DNA of 64,000 bases, taken from positions 62,001 through 126,000 of the forward strand of contig CAVXXW010000001.1 in NCBI GenBank assembly GCA_963765785.1. The letters run 5' to 3'. This DNA comes from AC-32 sp963765785 (lineage in GTDB: Bacteria > Actinomycetota > Thermoleophilia > Gaiellales > Gaiellaceae). Numbering within the stretch: the stretch's first letter is position 1; each line of letters opens with the position of its first letter. The notes under the pieces were generated by a model, which did no database searches, was not told where the DNA came from, and worked only from the letters and a program-made list of their open reading frames with translations. Positions 31,943-40,458 of the stretch are shown in pieces. The position numbers were made by a program, and so were the translations under genes.

Positions 31943-33406
31943 ATCGAAGAGCGCACCTACGACCGCCGCTGGACGCTCGTCGCCGTCTGCACGACGACGT
32001 TCATGCTGCTGCTCGACATCACGGTCGTGAACGTCGCGCTGCCGAACATCCAGCGCGACCTGAACGCGAGCCTGACCGGGCTGCAGTGGGTGGTCGACGC
32101 CTACGCACTCACGCTGGCCGCCCTGATCCTGACCGCAGGCGCGCTCGCCGACCGCTTCGGCCGGCGGCTGCTCTTCATTGTCGGCGTGGTCGTCTTCACG
32201 CTCTCGTCGCTGATGTGCGGGCTCGCCTGGAGCATCGCCGTGCTCGACGTCGCCCGCGCGGTGCAGGGAGTCGGCGGTGCAGCCCTCTTCGCCACCGCGC
32301 TCGCGCTGATCGGGGCCGAGTACCACGGGCCGGACATCGGCGGCGCGATCGCGGTCTGGGGCGCAACGATCGGGGTCGCGGTGGCATCGGGACCGCTCGT
32401 CGGCGGAATCCTCACCGACGCCCTCAACTGGCGCTGGGTCTTCTTCGTCAACGTCCCGGTCGGCGCATTCGCGCTGTTCGTCGCCCTGACGCGGATGCGG
32501 GAGTCGCGCGACCCCCAGGCGGTACGGGCGGACGTCTGGGGACTGCTGACGTTCTCCGGGTCGCTCTTCCTGATCGTCTTCGGCGTGCTGCGCGGCAACG
32601 ACGAGGGCTGGAGCAGCGCTCTGATCCTCGGCTCGCTGATCGGCGGGGCGGTGCTGCTGGCGGTCTTCGTCGCCGTCGAGCACCGGCAGGCCCGGCCGAT
32701 GCTGGACCTGGACCTCTTCAGTCGTCCCGCCTTCGTCGGCGTCTCCGTGGCGACCTTCTCCATCGGGGCCGGGATGTTCGCGCTCTTCCCGTACCTCTCG
32801 ATCTACCTGCAGGACGTGCTCGGCTACTCGCCCCTCGGCGCCGGACTGCGCTTCCTGCCGCTGACGGTGTTCGTCTTCGTCGTGCCGCTGCTGTCGCGCA
32901 AGCTCGCCCCCGGCGCGTCGCTGCGATGGCTGCTCGCCGGCGGACTGCTCCTCGTCGCGGTCGCCCTGCTGCTGATGCATGGGCTGACGCCGACCTCGAA
33001 GTGGACGGCGCTGCTGCCCGGCCTCGTGGTCGCCGGCATCGGCATCGGGCTCGCGAACCCCGCGATCGCCGCGGCCGCGCTGCGGGCCGTGGACCCGTCG
33101 CGGACGGGCATGGCATCCGGGATCAACAACGCCTGCCGCCTGACGGGGGTCGCGGTGGGCGTCGCGGCTCTGGGCTCGATCCTCGAGCGGCGGATCTCGA
33201 CCTCGCTCACGGCGTCCATCGGGCCGCAAGGGCATGACCTCGCCTCGGCGGTCGCCGCCACGGGCACCCGGGTAGCGGCGGCCCGGCCCGAGCTCGCGTA
33301 CCCGGCCACCGTCAGCTTCGTGACCGGGCTGAACAGCGTGCTACTGGTCGGCTGCGCCGTGGTCGCCGTCGGCGCGCTGGCGGCCGGGGCCCTCATGCGC
33401 AGCTGA
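31943..33406 (+). CDS. DHA2-family drug:H+ antiporter (14 TM MFS)
   Basis: EmrB/QacA-type exporter of about 487 residues with 14 membrane segments. Motif A (GALADRFGRRLLFIVG), motif D1 (LLLDITVVNVALPNIQRDL) and motif C (GATIGVAVASGPLVGGIL) are present. The first ATG, at 32003, lies inside membrane segment 1; the homologous N-terminus RRWTLVAVCTTTF starts earlier, but the open frame back to TAA 31931 holds no ATG, GTG or TTG. An ATC at 31943 sits at the leaderless position, so it is either a rare start or a misread ATG. The substrate is unknown. Confidence 0.85.
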   Translation: MEERTYDRRWTLVAVCTTTFMLLLDITVVNVALPNIQRDLNASLTGLQWVVDAYALTLAALILTAGALADRFGRRLLFIVGVVVFTLSSLMCGLAWSIAVLDVARAVQGVGGAALFATALALIGAEYHGPDIGGAIAVWGATIGVAVASGPLVGGILTDALNWRWVFFVNVPVGAFALFVALTRMRESRDPQAVRADVWGLLTFSGSLFLIVFGVLRGNDEGWSSALILGSLIGGAVLLAVFVAVEHRQARPMLDLDLFSRPAFVGVSVATFSIGAGMFALFPYLSIYLQDVLGYSPLGAGLRFLPLTVFVFVVPLLSRKLAPGASLRWLLAGGLLLVAVALLLMHGLTPTSKWTALLPGLVVAGIGIGLANPAIAAAALRAVDPSRTGMASGINNACRLTGVAVGVAALGSILERRISTSLTASIGPQGHDLASAVAATGTRVAAARPELAYPATVSFVTGLNSVLLVGCAVVAVGALAAGALMRS

Positions 33407-33415
33407 GACCGCGCG

Positions 33416-34006
33416 TCACCCCGACGAGCGCTCGGCAACCTCCCGCCGATAGCCCGGCAGATGGACCTGCGCGAGCGCGTCCAGCGCCATCGACGTGAGC
33501 GCGGCCAGCCTCATGAGGTTCGCCTCGTCCTGCTCGGTGAAATCACCCTCGAGGCGGTCGGTGGCCTGGATGAAGCCGTAGTTCACGTCGTCCGAGCCGA
33601 TGAGCGGAGCAGCCAGCCAGCCGCGCATCGGAGGGTGGCTGTCGAGCTCGGGGCCGAAGTTCCGCCACCTGTCGTGGGCGCGGAGCTCGTCGTCGGTCAT
33701 GCGAATCGGCTGGCTGACCTCGTGTGCGTATGCGTGGATGCCGAATCCCCTGGCCGGCACGCGGTAGTCCGCCCAGTCCGCGTACTTCTCCGAGAGGGAG
33801 AAGTACTTGCGGGCATGAGCCCAACCGTCGCCGACGAGCTGCGTGGCCGCCCCCTGATGCGCCCGGGCCACGACCCGGGCGAGCTCCGCCGCCTCGGCGA
33901 GCACGGGGTCTGCAGCCAGCATGAAGCTCGCGAGATCTGCGGGAACCTCCGGGCTCGGCGCGGTGCTCGCGTTGTGGTACGTGTTCAAGAACCGTTCGGT
34001 GGTCAC
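33416..34006 (-). CDS. GAF-domain protein
   Basis: 196-residue cytoplasmic protein consisting essentially of one GAF domain (PADLASFMLAADPVLAEAAEL to the C-terminal EQDEANLMRLAALTSMAL). The block RGWLAAPLIGSDDVNYGFIQATD is the typical GAF core strand pair. No output domain follows, so it would act on a partner or bind a small molecule by itself. The start is GTG 34006. It converges with the MFS gene with a nine-base gap. Ligand and partner are unknown. Confidence 0.8.
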   Translation of the reverse strand: MTTERFLNTYHNASTAPSPEVPADLASFMLAADPVLAEAAELARVVARAHQGAATQLVGDGWAHARKYFSLSEKYADWADYRVPARGFGIHAYAHEVSQPIRMTDDELRAHDRWRNFGPELDSHPPMRGWLAAPLIGSDDVNYGFIQATDRLEGDFTEQDEANLMRLAALTSMALDALAQVHLPGYRREVAERSSG

Positions 34007-34087
34007 TGCGGCGCGAGTCTCCCCCGCAGCCAGCCCTTGGTCAAGCGGCGTGGAAGCCGCGTGCGGTCAGTCGCACGGGACCTCGGC

Positions 34088-34513
34088 CTACTCCCGCGGC
34101 AGGCGCGCCGCCCAGTCAGCGAACCAGCCCACCCACGCCTCCTGGTCGGCGGTTTCCACCGCCTCGGGGCGATAGGAGGCGCGGACCCAGCCGACAGCCT
34201 CCGCCGACGGAACGCCCGCGAGGACGGCCATGCAGGCGAGCACGGTGCCGGTGCGACCGCTGCCGCCGAGGCAACCGACCTCGACCAGCTCACCGCCCCG
34301 GGCCCGGCCGAACGCCTCCGCGATCTGCTGCGTCGCGAGCTCCGGATCCTCGGGTAGGCCGAAGTCCTCCCAGGCGATCACGGTCGCGGGCCACGTCGGC
34401 TCCCAGTGCGCGTCCAGGTAGAGCCCGTACGTGCGCTCGGGATCGTCGATGCGCCGCTCGGAGATCGACGAGGCCTTGACCCGCGTTCCGTCGGGGAACT
34501 CGACGATCGCCAT
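34088..34513 (-). CDS. protein-tyrosine/dual-specificity phosphatase-like protein
   Basis: 141-residue Cys-dependent phosphatase of the compact PTP/DSP fold. The P-loop is VGCLGGSGRTGT (C81, R87; CX5R), preceded by the strand GGELVEVG. An Asp-containing loop before it (WEDFGLPEDPEL) can supply the general acid. The usual HC before the P-loop is GC here. ATG 34513 is fixed by a TACAGT box ending six bases upstream; a longer frame from 34585 is not needed. The substrate is unknown. Confidence 0.8.
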   Translation of the reverse strand: MAIVEFPDGTRVKASSISERRIDDPERTYGLYLDAHWEPTWPATVIAWEDFGLPEDPELATQQIAEAFGRARGGELVEVGCLGGSGRTGTVLACMAVLAGVPSAEAVGWVRASYRPEAVETADQEAWVGWFADWAARLPRE

Positions 34514-34519
34514 CCGAGG

Positions 34520-34525
34520 ACTGTA
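34520..34525 (-). promoter_or_regulatory. -10 box, leaderless promoter of the phosphatase gene
   Basis: TACAGT on the minus strand ends six bases before ATG 34513. Confidence 0.45.
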
Positions 34526-34583
34526 TTCGTGTGAGGATCCGCGGGCGCTAGCGGAGGGGACGGCCTCGAGACCCGACGGACGC

Positions 34584-35292
34584 ATGGTCGCGTGGGCGAC
34601 CTGGGGCGACGCGGCGGGCCGGCCGCTGCTGGCGCTTCACGGCACGCCCGGCTCGGTCGCCGACGATGCGCTCGCGGTGGCCGATGCCTCGGGTGGAGCG
34701 AGTTCGCCGTCTTCGGCGTCAGCGGAGGCGGCCCGCACGCGCTGGCGGTCGCGCGGGAGGCGCCCCAGCGGACGCGCGCGCTCGGACTCGCCGTCGGCGC
34801 GGTGCCTATCGAGCTGATCGATCCGGAGGACCTGATCGCGCTCAACCGTGAGGCGATCCAGCGAGCCTCCCAAGGCGGTCGTACGGCCCTGGAGGAGTTT
34901 CTCGCCGAGCCCGCCGCAGAGATATCGCCGCCGATCCCGGGGCCGCGCTCGACGCGGTGATGGCCGATGCGCCGCCGCCCGACGTCGAGCTGCTGAGACA
35001 GCCGGACCTGCGCGAGGTGCTCGTGGAATCGATGACCGAGGCCTTCGCGAACGGCCCGCAGGGCTGGTTCGACGACTCCTGGGCGCTGACCGGGCCGTGG
35101 GGGTTCGAGCTCAACGAGGTCACTGTCCCGGTCCAGCTGTGGTGCGGCGAGCTCGACCGCAACGTCCCGACGAAGGCGGTCGAGCGCATGGCCTCCGAGC
35201 TCGACGTCAAGAGCCTCGAGATCGTCCCGGGCGCCGGCCACTTCGGCTGGCTCGCCCACCACGAGCGAATCCTCCACGAGCTCCTCGACTAG
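34584..35292 (+). pseudogene. alpha/beta hydrolase, broken by two frameshifts and a deletion
   Basis: Remains of an alpha/beta hydrolase in three frames: MVAWATWGDAAGRPLLALHGTPGS (first strand and oxyanion HGTPGS), then WSEFAVFGVSGGGPHALA with the nucleophile elbow GVSGGG, then DPGAALDAVMADAP through GFELNEVTVPVQLWCGELD (acid) and GAGHFGWL (catalytic His). Frame changes fall near 34690 and 34925. The usual 40 or so residues between HGTPGS and the elbow region are largely missing, so this is true decay rather than a single sequencing slip. The remaining C-terminal part is intact. Confidence 0.75.
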
Positions 35293-35391
35293 ACGTTCAC
35301 CCGTGGTTCCGTGCCCTTCGTTGCGATCGAGCCGGGCGGGCTCGTGCGCCCACCCGGCTTCCACTGGAGATCCCGTCGAACGAGCTCGAGG

Positions 35392-35895
35392 CTAAGGCAG
35401 GTCGCTCAGCGAGAGCGGTGGCCCAAGGATCTCGCAGCCGTACCCTGCGAACAGGCGCACCAACTCGTCCATCGGCGGCATGACGGCATCGGTCGGGGGT
35501 TCCGAGCCGGCGACGGGAACGCCCAGGCCGACGAAGACCTGTTCGACCCCGCCGGGGCTCGCCGTGACGAGCATGCGCGCGCGCTCCGAGCGGACGACGT
35601 ACGCGTGAGGGATGTCACGCGGAGCGAGGAGGAAGTCGCCGGCCGCGACGTCGATCCGCTCGTCGCCGACGAGGAAGGTGACCTCGCCCTGCAGGACGTA
35701 GAACGTCTCGTCCTCGTTGTGATGCACGTGCAGGGGAGGCCCGGTGTCACGCGGGTCGTCGACCTCGATCTGCGAAAACGCGTTCCCGGCCTGGGCGCCC
35801 CCCGCTTTCACGGTGACGCGGCCGCTCTTCCACCAGACGTCGGCGAGGCCCTCGCCAGACGCGAGGCGGTAGGGCTTGGTGATGGTCTCGGTCAT
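35392..35895 (-). CDS. cupin-domain protein
   Basis: 167-residue single cupin. Motif 1 is PPLHVHHNEDETFYVLQGEVTFLVG (HxH and Glu metal ligands) and motif 2 is GDFLLAPRDIPHAYVV (His ligand), so a mononuclear metal site is complete. Relatives include quercetin-dioxygenase-like enzymes and sugar-binding proteins; the reaction cannot be assigned. ATG 35895 follows a strong GAAGGAGG site; the longer frame from 35964 lacks one. It is divergent from the LysR gene across about 100 bases and is the likely target of that regulator. Confidence 0.85.
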   Translation of the reverse strand: MTETITKPYRLASGEGLADVWWKSGRVTVKAGGAQAGNAFSQIEVDDPRDTGPPLHVHHNEDETFYVLQGEVTFLVGDERIDVAAGDFLLAPRDIPHAYVVRSERARMLVTASPGGVEQVFVGLGVPVAGSEPPTDAVMPPMDELVRLFAGYGCEILGPPLSLSDLP

Positions 35896-35956
35896 GTCCT
35901 CGTCCTCCTTCGGTTGCCGTACGTGTCGTTCGCAGACACTCGCCGACATTTGATAT

Positions 35957-35968
35957 TTCCGCAAGGAA
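35957..35968. promoter_or_regulatory. inverted repeat in the cupin/LysR spacer
   Basis: TTCC-GCAA-GGAA in the A/T-rich middle of the divergent spacer. It is placed where a LysR-type regulator would bind to control itself and the cupin gene; whether it is the actual operator is unproven. Confidence 0.3.
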
Positions 35969-35998
35969 GAGATGTAATCGATAGCATTCTTCTCAGGA

Positions 35999-37003
35999 AT
36001 GGAGTTGAAACAGCTTCGCGTCCTGCAGGCGGTGAGCGAAACGGGTTCGTTCTCGGCTGCCGCGGACCGACTCGACTACACGCAGCCGGCGGTATCGAAG
36101 ATCGTCGCAACCTTGGAGCGTCAGCTGGGGACGACGCTGGTCGACCGCGGCATCAGGCCGCTCCGGCTGACCGAGGCCGGAAGCGCGCTGGCTCAACGTG
36201 CAGCAGCAGCCTTCGAGCAGATCGCCGCCGCCGAGCTCGAGGTGGAAGCGATCGCCAACCTTTCCGCGGGCAGACTCCGGGTCGGGACCTTTTCGAGCGC
36301 AGGCGCTGCAATCGTCGTCGATGCGTTACGCGCCTTCCGCCAGACGCACCCCGACGTCGACGTCTCGATCACGGAGATCGGGATGCCGTCCGCGCTCACA
36401 CGCTCGCTTCGCCGCGGCGACCTCGATCTCGGCGTTTCGTTCGACTATCCGGAGATCGGTGACACGTTCGGCGACGATCTCGCCCCGGTTCATCTCCTCG
36501 ACGATCCCTTCGACGTCGTCGTGCCGCGCGGCCATCGCCTCGACCGCGCGCGGACGATTCGCTTCGCCGACCTGGGCAGAGAGAACTGGCTGCTGGGAGA
36601 CTTCGGAGCCGACAGCCCCAGCTTCCGCATGATCGACCGCCGCTGCCGCGAGGCCGGCTTCGACCCGAAGGTTGTCTATCGCATCAACGACTGCCAGATG
36701 GCACAGGCGCTCGTCGCCGCCGGCGAGGGTGTCGCTCTCCTCCCGCGCATCATGCTCCAAGCGAGAAACCCCGGCGTCGCGATCAGACCGCTCGCCAGCG
36801 ATCCCCCGATGCGGCGCATTTCGGCGATTCGGCTCGCCACCAGATACTTGACTCCCGCCACCGAGCGCTTCACTGCGCTCCTCGCAGCGGCCAGCACCGA
36901 CCACGTCCGCGCAGATCCGAACGGGAGCTACGCTCGGCGTGTCAGGAACACGAACTCGCGGCCGGGGCGGTCCGGAGCGTCGCGGACGTCGGCCACGACG
37001 TAG
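35999..37003 (+). CDS. LysR-type transcriptional regulator
   Basis: 334-residue LysR-type regulator. The N-terminal winged helix is clear (ELKQLRVLQAVSETGSFSAA, recognition region YTQPAVSKIVATLERQLG, LTEAGSALAQRA), followed by a substrate-binding domain (RLRVGTFSSAGAAIVVDALR, GDLDLGVSFDYPE, AGEGVALLPRI). The divergent cupin gene is the likely target. The last 30 or so residues (Arg/Ser/Thr-rich) run beyond the family end and overlap a small gene on the other strand, so the C-terminus may have been extended by loss of an earlier stop. Confidence 0.9.
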   Translation: MELKQLRVLQAVSETGSFSAAADRLDYTQPAVSKIVATLERQLGTTLVDRGIRPLRLTEAGSALAQRAAAAFEQIAAAELEVEAIANLSAGRLRVGTFSSAGAAIVVDALRAFRQTHPDVDVSITEIGMPSALTRSLRRGDLDLGVSFDYPEIGDTFGDDLAPVHLLDDPFDVVVPRGHRLDRARTIRFADLGRENWLLGDFGADSPSFRMIDRRCREAGFDPKVVYRINDCQMAQALVAAGEGVALLPRIMLQARNPGVAIRPLASDPPMRRISAIRLATRYLTPATERFTALLAAASTDHVRADPNGSYARRVRNTNSRPGRSGASRTSATT

Positions 37004-37065
37004 CCCTGCGCGACCAGCACCTCCTCGACGTTGCGTGGGCCAGCGTGCTTGTCACCTGGCTCCAT
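36928..37065 (-). CDS. small 45-residue protein
   Basis: Frame from ATG 37065 to TAG: MEPGDKHAGPRNVEEVLVAQ then GYVVADVRDAPDRPGREFVF, a balanced composition of charged and hydrophobic residues that looks like a folded mini-protein rather than a shadow of the LysR tail. Codon third positions are mostly G or C. It overlaps the last 76 bases of the LysR frame tail to tail. No family is recognised. Its reality would imply that the LysR C-terminal extension is spurious. Confidence 0.4.
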   Translation of the reverse strand: MEPGDKHAGPRNVEEVLVAQGYVVADVRDAPDRPGREFVFLTRRA

Positions 37066-37286
37066 TCTGCCGACGCCTGAGGCGGCTCCGAGTCCAAACG
37101 GGGGTGTCCGGGGGCAGAGGGGACGGTTGTACCCCCCGCGCAGTGGAGAAATCCCTCCCCGATTCGCACCGAGGCAACAGGCCCGACTCGTTTCACCTCC
37201 TCAAAACGGCCGGTTGACGCATCGTTGGCTGAGGCCGACACTGCTCTCGGGCAGGTTCGGCGGGGTGTCACAGAAGGAGAGCAGCC
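37066..37286. other. intergenic region before the lipoprotein gene
   Basis: 221 bases with no supported gene. A good ribosome-binding site (AAGGAGAG) ends it before ATG 37287. Base composition starts to fall in G+C here compared with the LysR side. Confidence 0.4.
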
Positions 37287-38882
37287 ATGCAGCGAATCGC
37301 TCTTCTATGTCTGATCGTTGTCCCGATCTCGGTCCTGGTTGTTGGCTGCGGGGGCGGGACGAAGAATGGCGGGAGCGGCAGCGCGATGCGCGTCAACGTC
37401 GCCGAAGCGGCAAAATCGCCGGACGCCAGAACATTTCGGGCGAGCCACGAGGTGTTCGACCCCGGAGACGAGTCGACGGCGCCTGCTCGACCCACCATCG
37501 GTACCCGCAAGCAGGCCCCAGTCGCGACTCCGCAGCCATTGCGCATTCGTCCATGTGATATCGCCATCTTTCCCTGCCCATTCGATGGCGTCGCTCAAGG
37601 CCCTGTCGGTTCGGCCACTTCCGGGTCGCCGCCGGACCCAAACGCCGCTGTCGGCGCCGGCGACATCGTCGAAGTTGTCAACGACCAGTTCCGGGTCACA
37701 AACCGGTTAGGTGCAGTGCTGTGTAATGGCTCGATCACTCTGCAGAAGCTTCTGGGGGGGATCAGCGACGACCTGACCGATCCACGGGTGCAGTTTGACG
37801 ACGTGAATCGGCGCTTCAGTCTGTCGGTCACCGTCAAGCCACCCCCAGGTGCCTCAGCCACGCCCGCGATCTTTGTAGCTGCCAGCGAGACCGCGGACCC
37901 CTGCGGCCAATGGTTCGTCTTCCGGCTCACGTTTCACGGAGATGCCTACCCCACGGGCGACTTTCTGGATTTCCCAATGCTGGGCCAGGACCAAAACGCG
38001 TTGCTCCTTTCCCTCCGGACCTGCCTGAAGAACAAGGACTGCTTAAAACCAGACGGCGCGATCTTCACGGTATTCGGACTGCCTAAATCCACCATCTACT
38101 CTGGCCAGCACGTGGAGTTCAACGCCTTCAAGGTGGATTCACTCACCGCGCCGGTTACCAATGCCGGGCAGCCCATGATCGCCAGCCCGGTCAGCTTCTT
38201 CCTCGCCGCCGTACCCGGCACCGGATACAAGCTGTACCGGCTGACGAATAGCGGCGGCTCCGGCGCAAGCTTGTCGAAAACGACCATCAGCGATCCATTC
38301 TCAAAACCATCGCGACCGGTCAATCAGCCCGGCGTCGCCAGCACAATCGATCCCTCCGACGGCAACATCACCAGCTTCCCATACTTCGACGGCACCTTCA
38401 TTTGGTTCGCCCATGTCGCTGACGATGATGGCTTTCCCACCGTGCGATACGGGAAGGTAGAACCCAGCAAGAACACCGTGGAGACGACCTTCGCGTTCCA
38501 CAGCGGCAGCAGCGACGATTTCAATCCTTCTATCGCGGTGGGGTTCGCTCCGAGCGGAGAGAAGGTGTTTCTCAACTGGGCGTTTACCGATACCCCTGCC
38601 GGGACTGCGACCACAAACGTTTTCGCCGAAGGGGATGCCCGTCAGCCGCTGGTACAGATCGCCGGCCCAGGCACGGTCGACGCCACCGGAGGCGTCGTTA
38701 CCCCGGCCAAGGGCGTCTGCGGCAATAACGAATGCAGGTTCGGTGACTTTTCGTCGGTGTCCGTGGATCCGGGTGTCGCCGGCTGTGCTTTCGCGACGCA
38801 GCAATATTTTGCTACCGATGGAAGTTGGAAGACGCGCATCACGCCCATCGGCCACTGTCAACAGATCGTTGTGCATCCTTGA
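37287..38882 (+). CDS. secreted lipoprotein of unknown function, less GC-rich
   Basis: 531-residue exported lipoprotein: signal peptide LLCLIVVPISVLVVGCGGG with lipobox VVGC, a low-complexity linker, then a beta-rich domain with repeated elements such as DPRVQFDDVNRRFSLSVTV, FLDFPMLGQDQNALLLS and HVADDDGFPTVRYGKVEPSK that suggest a propeller-like fold. Several Cys may form disulfides (CLKNKDCLKP, GVCGNNECRFG). The codons use more A and T at third positions than neighbours, so the gene looks acquired. It is preceded by AAGGAGAG. I cannot name a function; surface binding or hydrolysis is possible. Confidence 0.8.
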   Translation: MQRIALLCLIVVPISVLVVGCGGGTKNGGSGSAMRVNVAEAAKSPDARTFRASHEVFDPGDESTAPARPTIGTRKQAPVATPQPLRIRPCDIAIFPCPFDGVAQGPVGSATSGSPPDPNAAVGAGDIVEVVNDQFRVTNRLGAVLCNGSITLQKLLGGISDDLTDPRVQFDDVNRRFSLSVTVKPPPGASATPAIFVAASETADPCGQWFVFRLTFHGDAYPTGDFLDFPMLGQDQNALLLSLRTCLKNKDCLKPDGAIFTVFGLPKSTIYSGQHVEFNAFKVDSLTAPVTNAGQPMIASPVSFFLAAVPGTGYKLYRLTNSGGSGASLSKTTISDPFSKPSRPVNQPGVASTIDPSDGNITSFPYFDGTFIWFAHVADDDGFPTVRYGKVEPSKNTVETTFAFHSGSSDDFNPSIAVGFAPSGEKVFLNWAFTDTPAGTATTNVFAEGDARQPLVQIAGPGTVDATGGVVTPAKGVCGNNECRFGDFSSVSVDPGVAGCAFATQQYFATDGSWKTRITPIGHCQQIVVHP

Positions 38883-38891
38883 ACGCGTTAA

Positions 38892-39026
38892 TTGGACGAC
38901 CCTGCCAAACCGTTCGCCGCGCCGCAGTGGGCGCCCGGCTACGCAGTCGATCTTCGCGGCCTCGGCGGCGCCACGGTGCAAGCCGGCCAAGCCCTGCAAG
39001 TGTTCGCCGAGCTGGTGAACGGCTGA
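38892..39026 (+). pseudogene. C-terminal fragment of an unidentified gene
   Basis: Open frame of 44 codons ending in TGA, reading DDPAKPFAAPQWAPGYAVDL and then GGATVQAGQALQVFAELVNG. It has strong high-GC codon bias, in contrast to the preceding lipoprotein gene, yet no proper start or upstream domain. It reads like the tail of a larger protein cut off when the lipoprotein gene arrived. The parent family is not recognised. Confidence 0.35.
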
Positions 39027-39095
39027 GCGCACGCCGACCGCATCCCTAGAGTCTCCTCGGTGTAGGTGCCCGTTCAGGGCCGGGAACATCTCAGG

Positions 39096-39113
39096 CGCCC
39101 GCCTCGGCGGGCG
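39096..39113 (+). terminator. hairpin after the lipoprotein gene and debris
   Basis: CGCCCGCC-TC-GGCGGGCG, a perfect eight-base stem. A U-rich tail is weak (CCCTCG), so termination is plausible but not certain. Confidence 0.4.
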
Positions 39114-39277
39114 TCCCTCGATCTCAATACGCCCGCGATTCCACCTTGAATACAGGCGGCTAGCAGCGCAGCCGTGCCGGCGTCCGTGCGGGCTGGGTCA
39201 CCGAGGACGTCGGTCGAGTTTGATCCCGGCGCCCGGGCGCAGTTGCGACTAGCGCGGCTCATCGACACCGGTTCCGG

Positions 39278-39436
39278 CTAGCGCCCGAGCCTCGTCCGGC
39301 GACGGATGCCGAGCCGCCTCTGCAAGGCCTTGTCCTCTTGCCCGTCCTTCAACGCTCCCCAGACGAACAGGCCGCAGACAAGAACGACGGGCAGGAGGAC
39401 GAGGAGGGCAACAACGATCGCAGCGGCGGTGCCCAT
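39278..39436 (-). CDS. small membrane protein
   Basis: 52-residue protein from ATG 39436: one N-terminal membrane segment (GTAAAIVVALLVLLPVVLVC, continuing GLFVW) and a short basic cytoplasmic tail (LQRRLGIRRRTRLGR). The hydrophobic stretch followed by a clean charged tail and a stop argues for a real small membrane protein. No Shine-Dalgarno site is seen. Function unknown; it is too short for similarity-based assignment by eye. Confidence 0.5.
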   Translation of the reverse strand: MGTAAAIVVALLVLLPVVLVCGLFVWGALKDGQEDKALQRRLGIRRRTRLGR

Positions 39437-39609
39437 ACCCGCGAGAGTCTTGCACCGAAGCAGATCTCAAGTCGAGCGACGCCGCGCCGTGCCAGAACGA
39501 TGACGTGCCCGTGACAAGCGCGTTGCGGAGGCCTTCGGGGATGGGGGCGACACGGTGGACGCTCGGAGTTCGATGCATCCATGGCAGAGGTCACGGCCGC
39601 ACCCGCCGG

Positions 39610-40344
39610 CTAGTCAGTGCCAACCTCGAGCACGACCTTGCCACGCTTCCCGCGGCCCGCGACTCGCTCGAACGCCGCCCGGGCCTCAGTAAGCGGAAAA
39701 ACTGAGTCGACCTCCGCGCGAAGCTCGCCTGCGTCCACGAGCGTTCTCAACTCCAGCAGTTGCTCGTGGTCGGGCTCGACGATGAAGTAGATCGCGCCCG
39801 GCATCTCCTCTGCGATCGTGACCACGCGCTCGCCAGCGGGGAGGTCGCCGCCACGAGTGTCGAAGACCAGATCGACCGGACCGCTCTCCACGACCGCTGC
39901 GCCGGCGTGTCGCGCAAGCTGGACGGCGATGTGCCCAACCCCGCCCGAGGCGCCCGTGACCAGCACCCGCTCGCCTCGGGCGAGCCGCCCGTGCACAAAC
40001 AGTGCTTGCCAGGCGGTCAGCCCGCCCATCGGCAGAGCTGCCGCCTCGACGTGGCTCAGCCGCACGGGCTTCGGTGCAAGCACATCGGCTGGGACGACGG
40101 CGTACTCGGCAGCCATGCCGTCGCGATCGAAAGGCGTGAGCGCATATACCTCGTCACCGCTGCCGACGACAACGCCCGAAAGCTCGTAAGACGGAATCGC
40201 CGGCAGTCGATCGACCGGCCAGTCCAGCTCGTTACGTGTAATCGCTGCCGCATGCACGCGCACCAGCACCTCGCCCGGATCCGGCGACGGCGTCTCGATC
40301 TCCTCAACCTTCAAGCCGTCATCGTGCAGCCGTACCGCTAGCAC
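39610..40344 (-). CDS. MDR-type NADP-dependent oxidoreductase, short form
   Basis: Medium-chain dehydrogenase/reductase of the quinone-oxidoreductase branch, without zinc ligands. Seen are the N-terminal GroES-like domain (PSPDPGEVLVRVHAAAITRNELDW), GMAAEYAVVPADVLAPKP, and the nucleotide loop VTGASGGVGHIAVQLARHAGA. At 244 residues it is 50-70 shorter than the family; the segment after the first Rossmann strand (ESGPVDLVFDTRGGD) is compressed, which may reduce cofactor binding. It starts at GTG 40344. A full-length relative lies at 43256. Confidence 0.8.
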   Translation of the reverse strand: MLAVRLHDDGLKVEEIETPSPDPGEVLVRVHAAAITRNELDWPVDRLPAIPSYELSGVVVGSGDEVYALTPFDRDGMAAEYAVVPADVLAPKPVRLSHVEAAALPMGGLTAWQALFVHGRLARGERVLVTGASGGVGHIAVQLARHAGAAVVESGPVDLVFDTRGGDLPAGERVVTIAEEMPGAIYFIVEPDHEQLLELRTLVDAGELRAEVDSVFPLTEARAAFERVAGRGKRGKVVLEVGTD

Positions 40345-40458
40345 ACCGCTCCCCTGCTGCCCCTGTCGGACTTCGTTCCTCAGGAGATCTTGCCACTACC
40401 ACCATCCTGCTCGGAGGCGTCGCCTCGGCGAGCGTCCTCTCCCTCGCCACTTGTCGAG

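Larger units (their letters stand above)
38883..39277. other. intergenic region with gene debris and a hairpin
   Basis: 395 bases. 38892-39026 holds a decayed fragment (separate entry) and 39096-39113 a terminator-like hairpin. The remaining 160 bases up to the small membrane protein show no coding signal on either strand. Confidence 0.5.
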
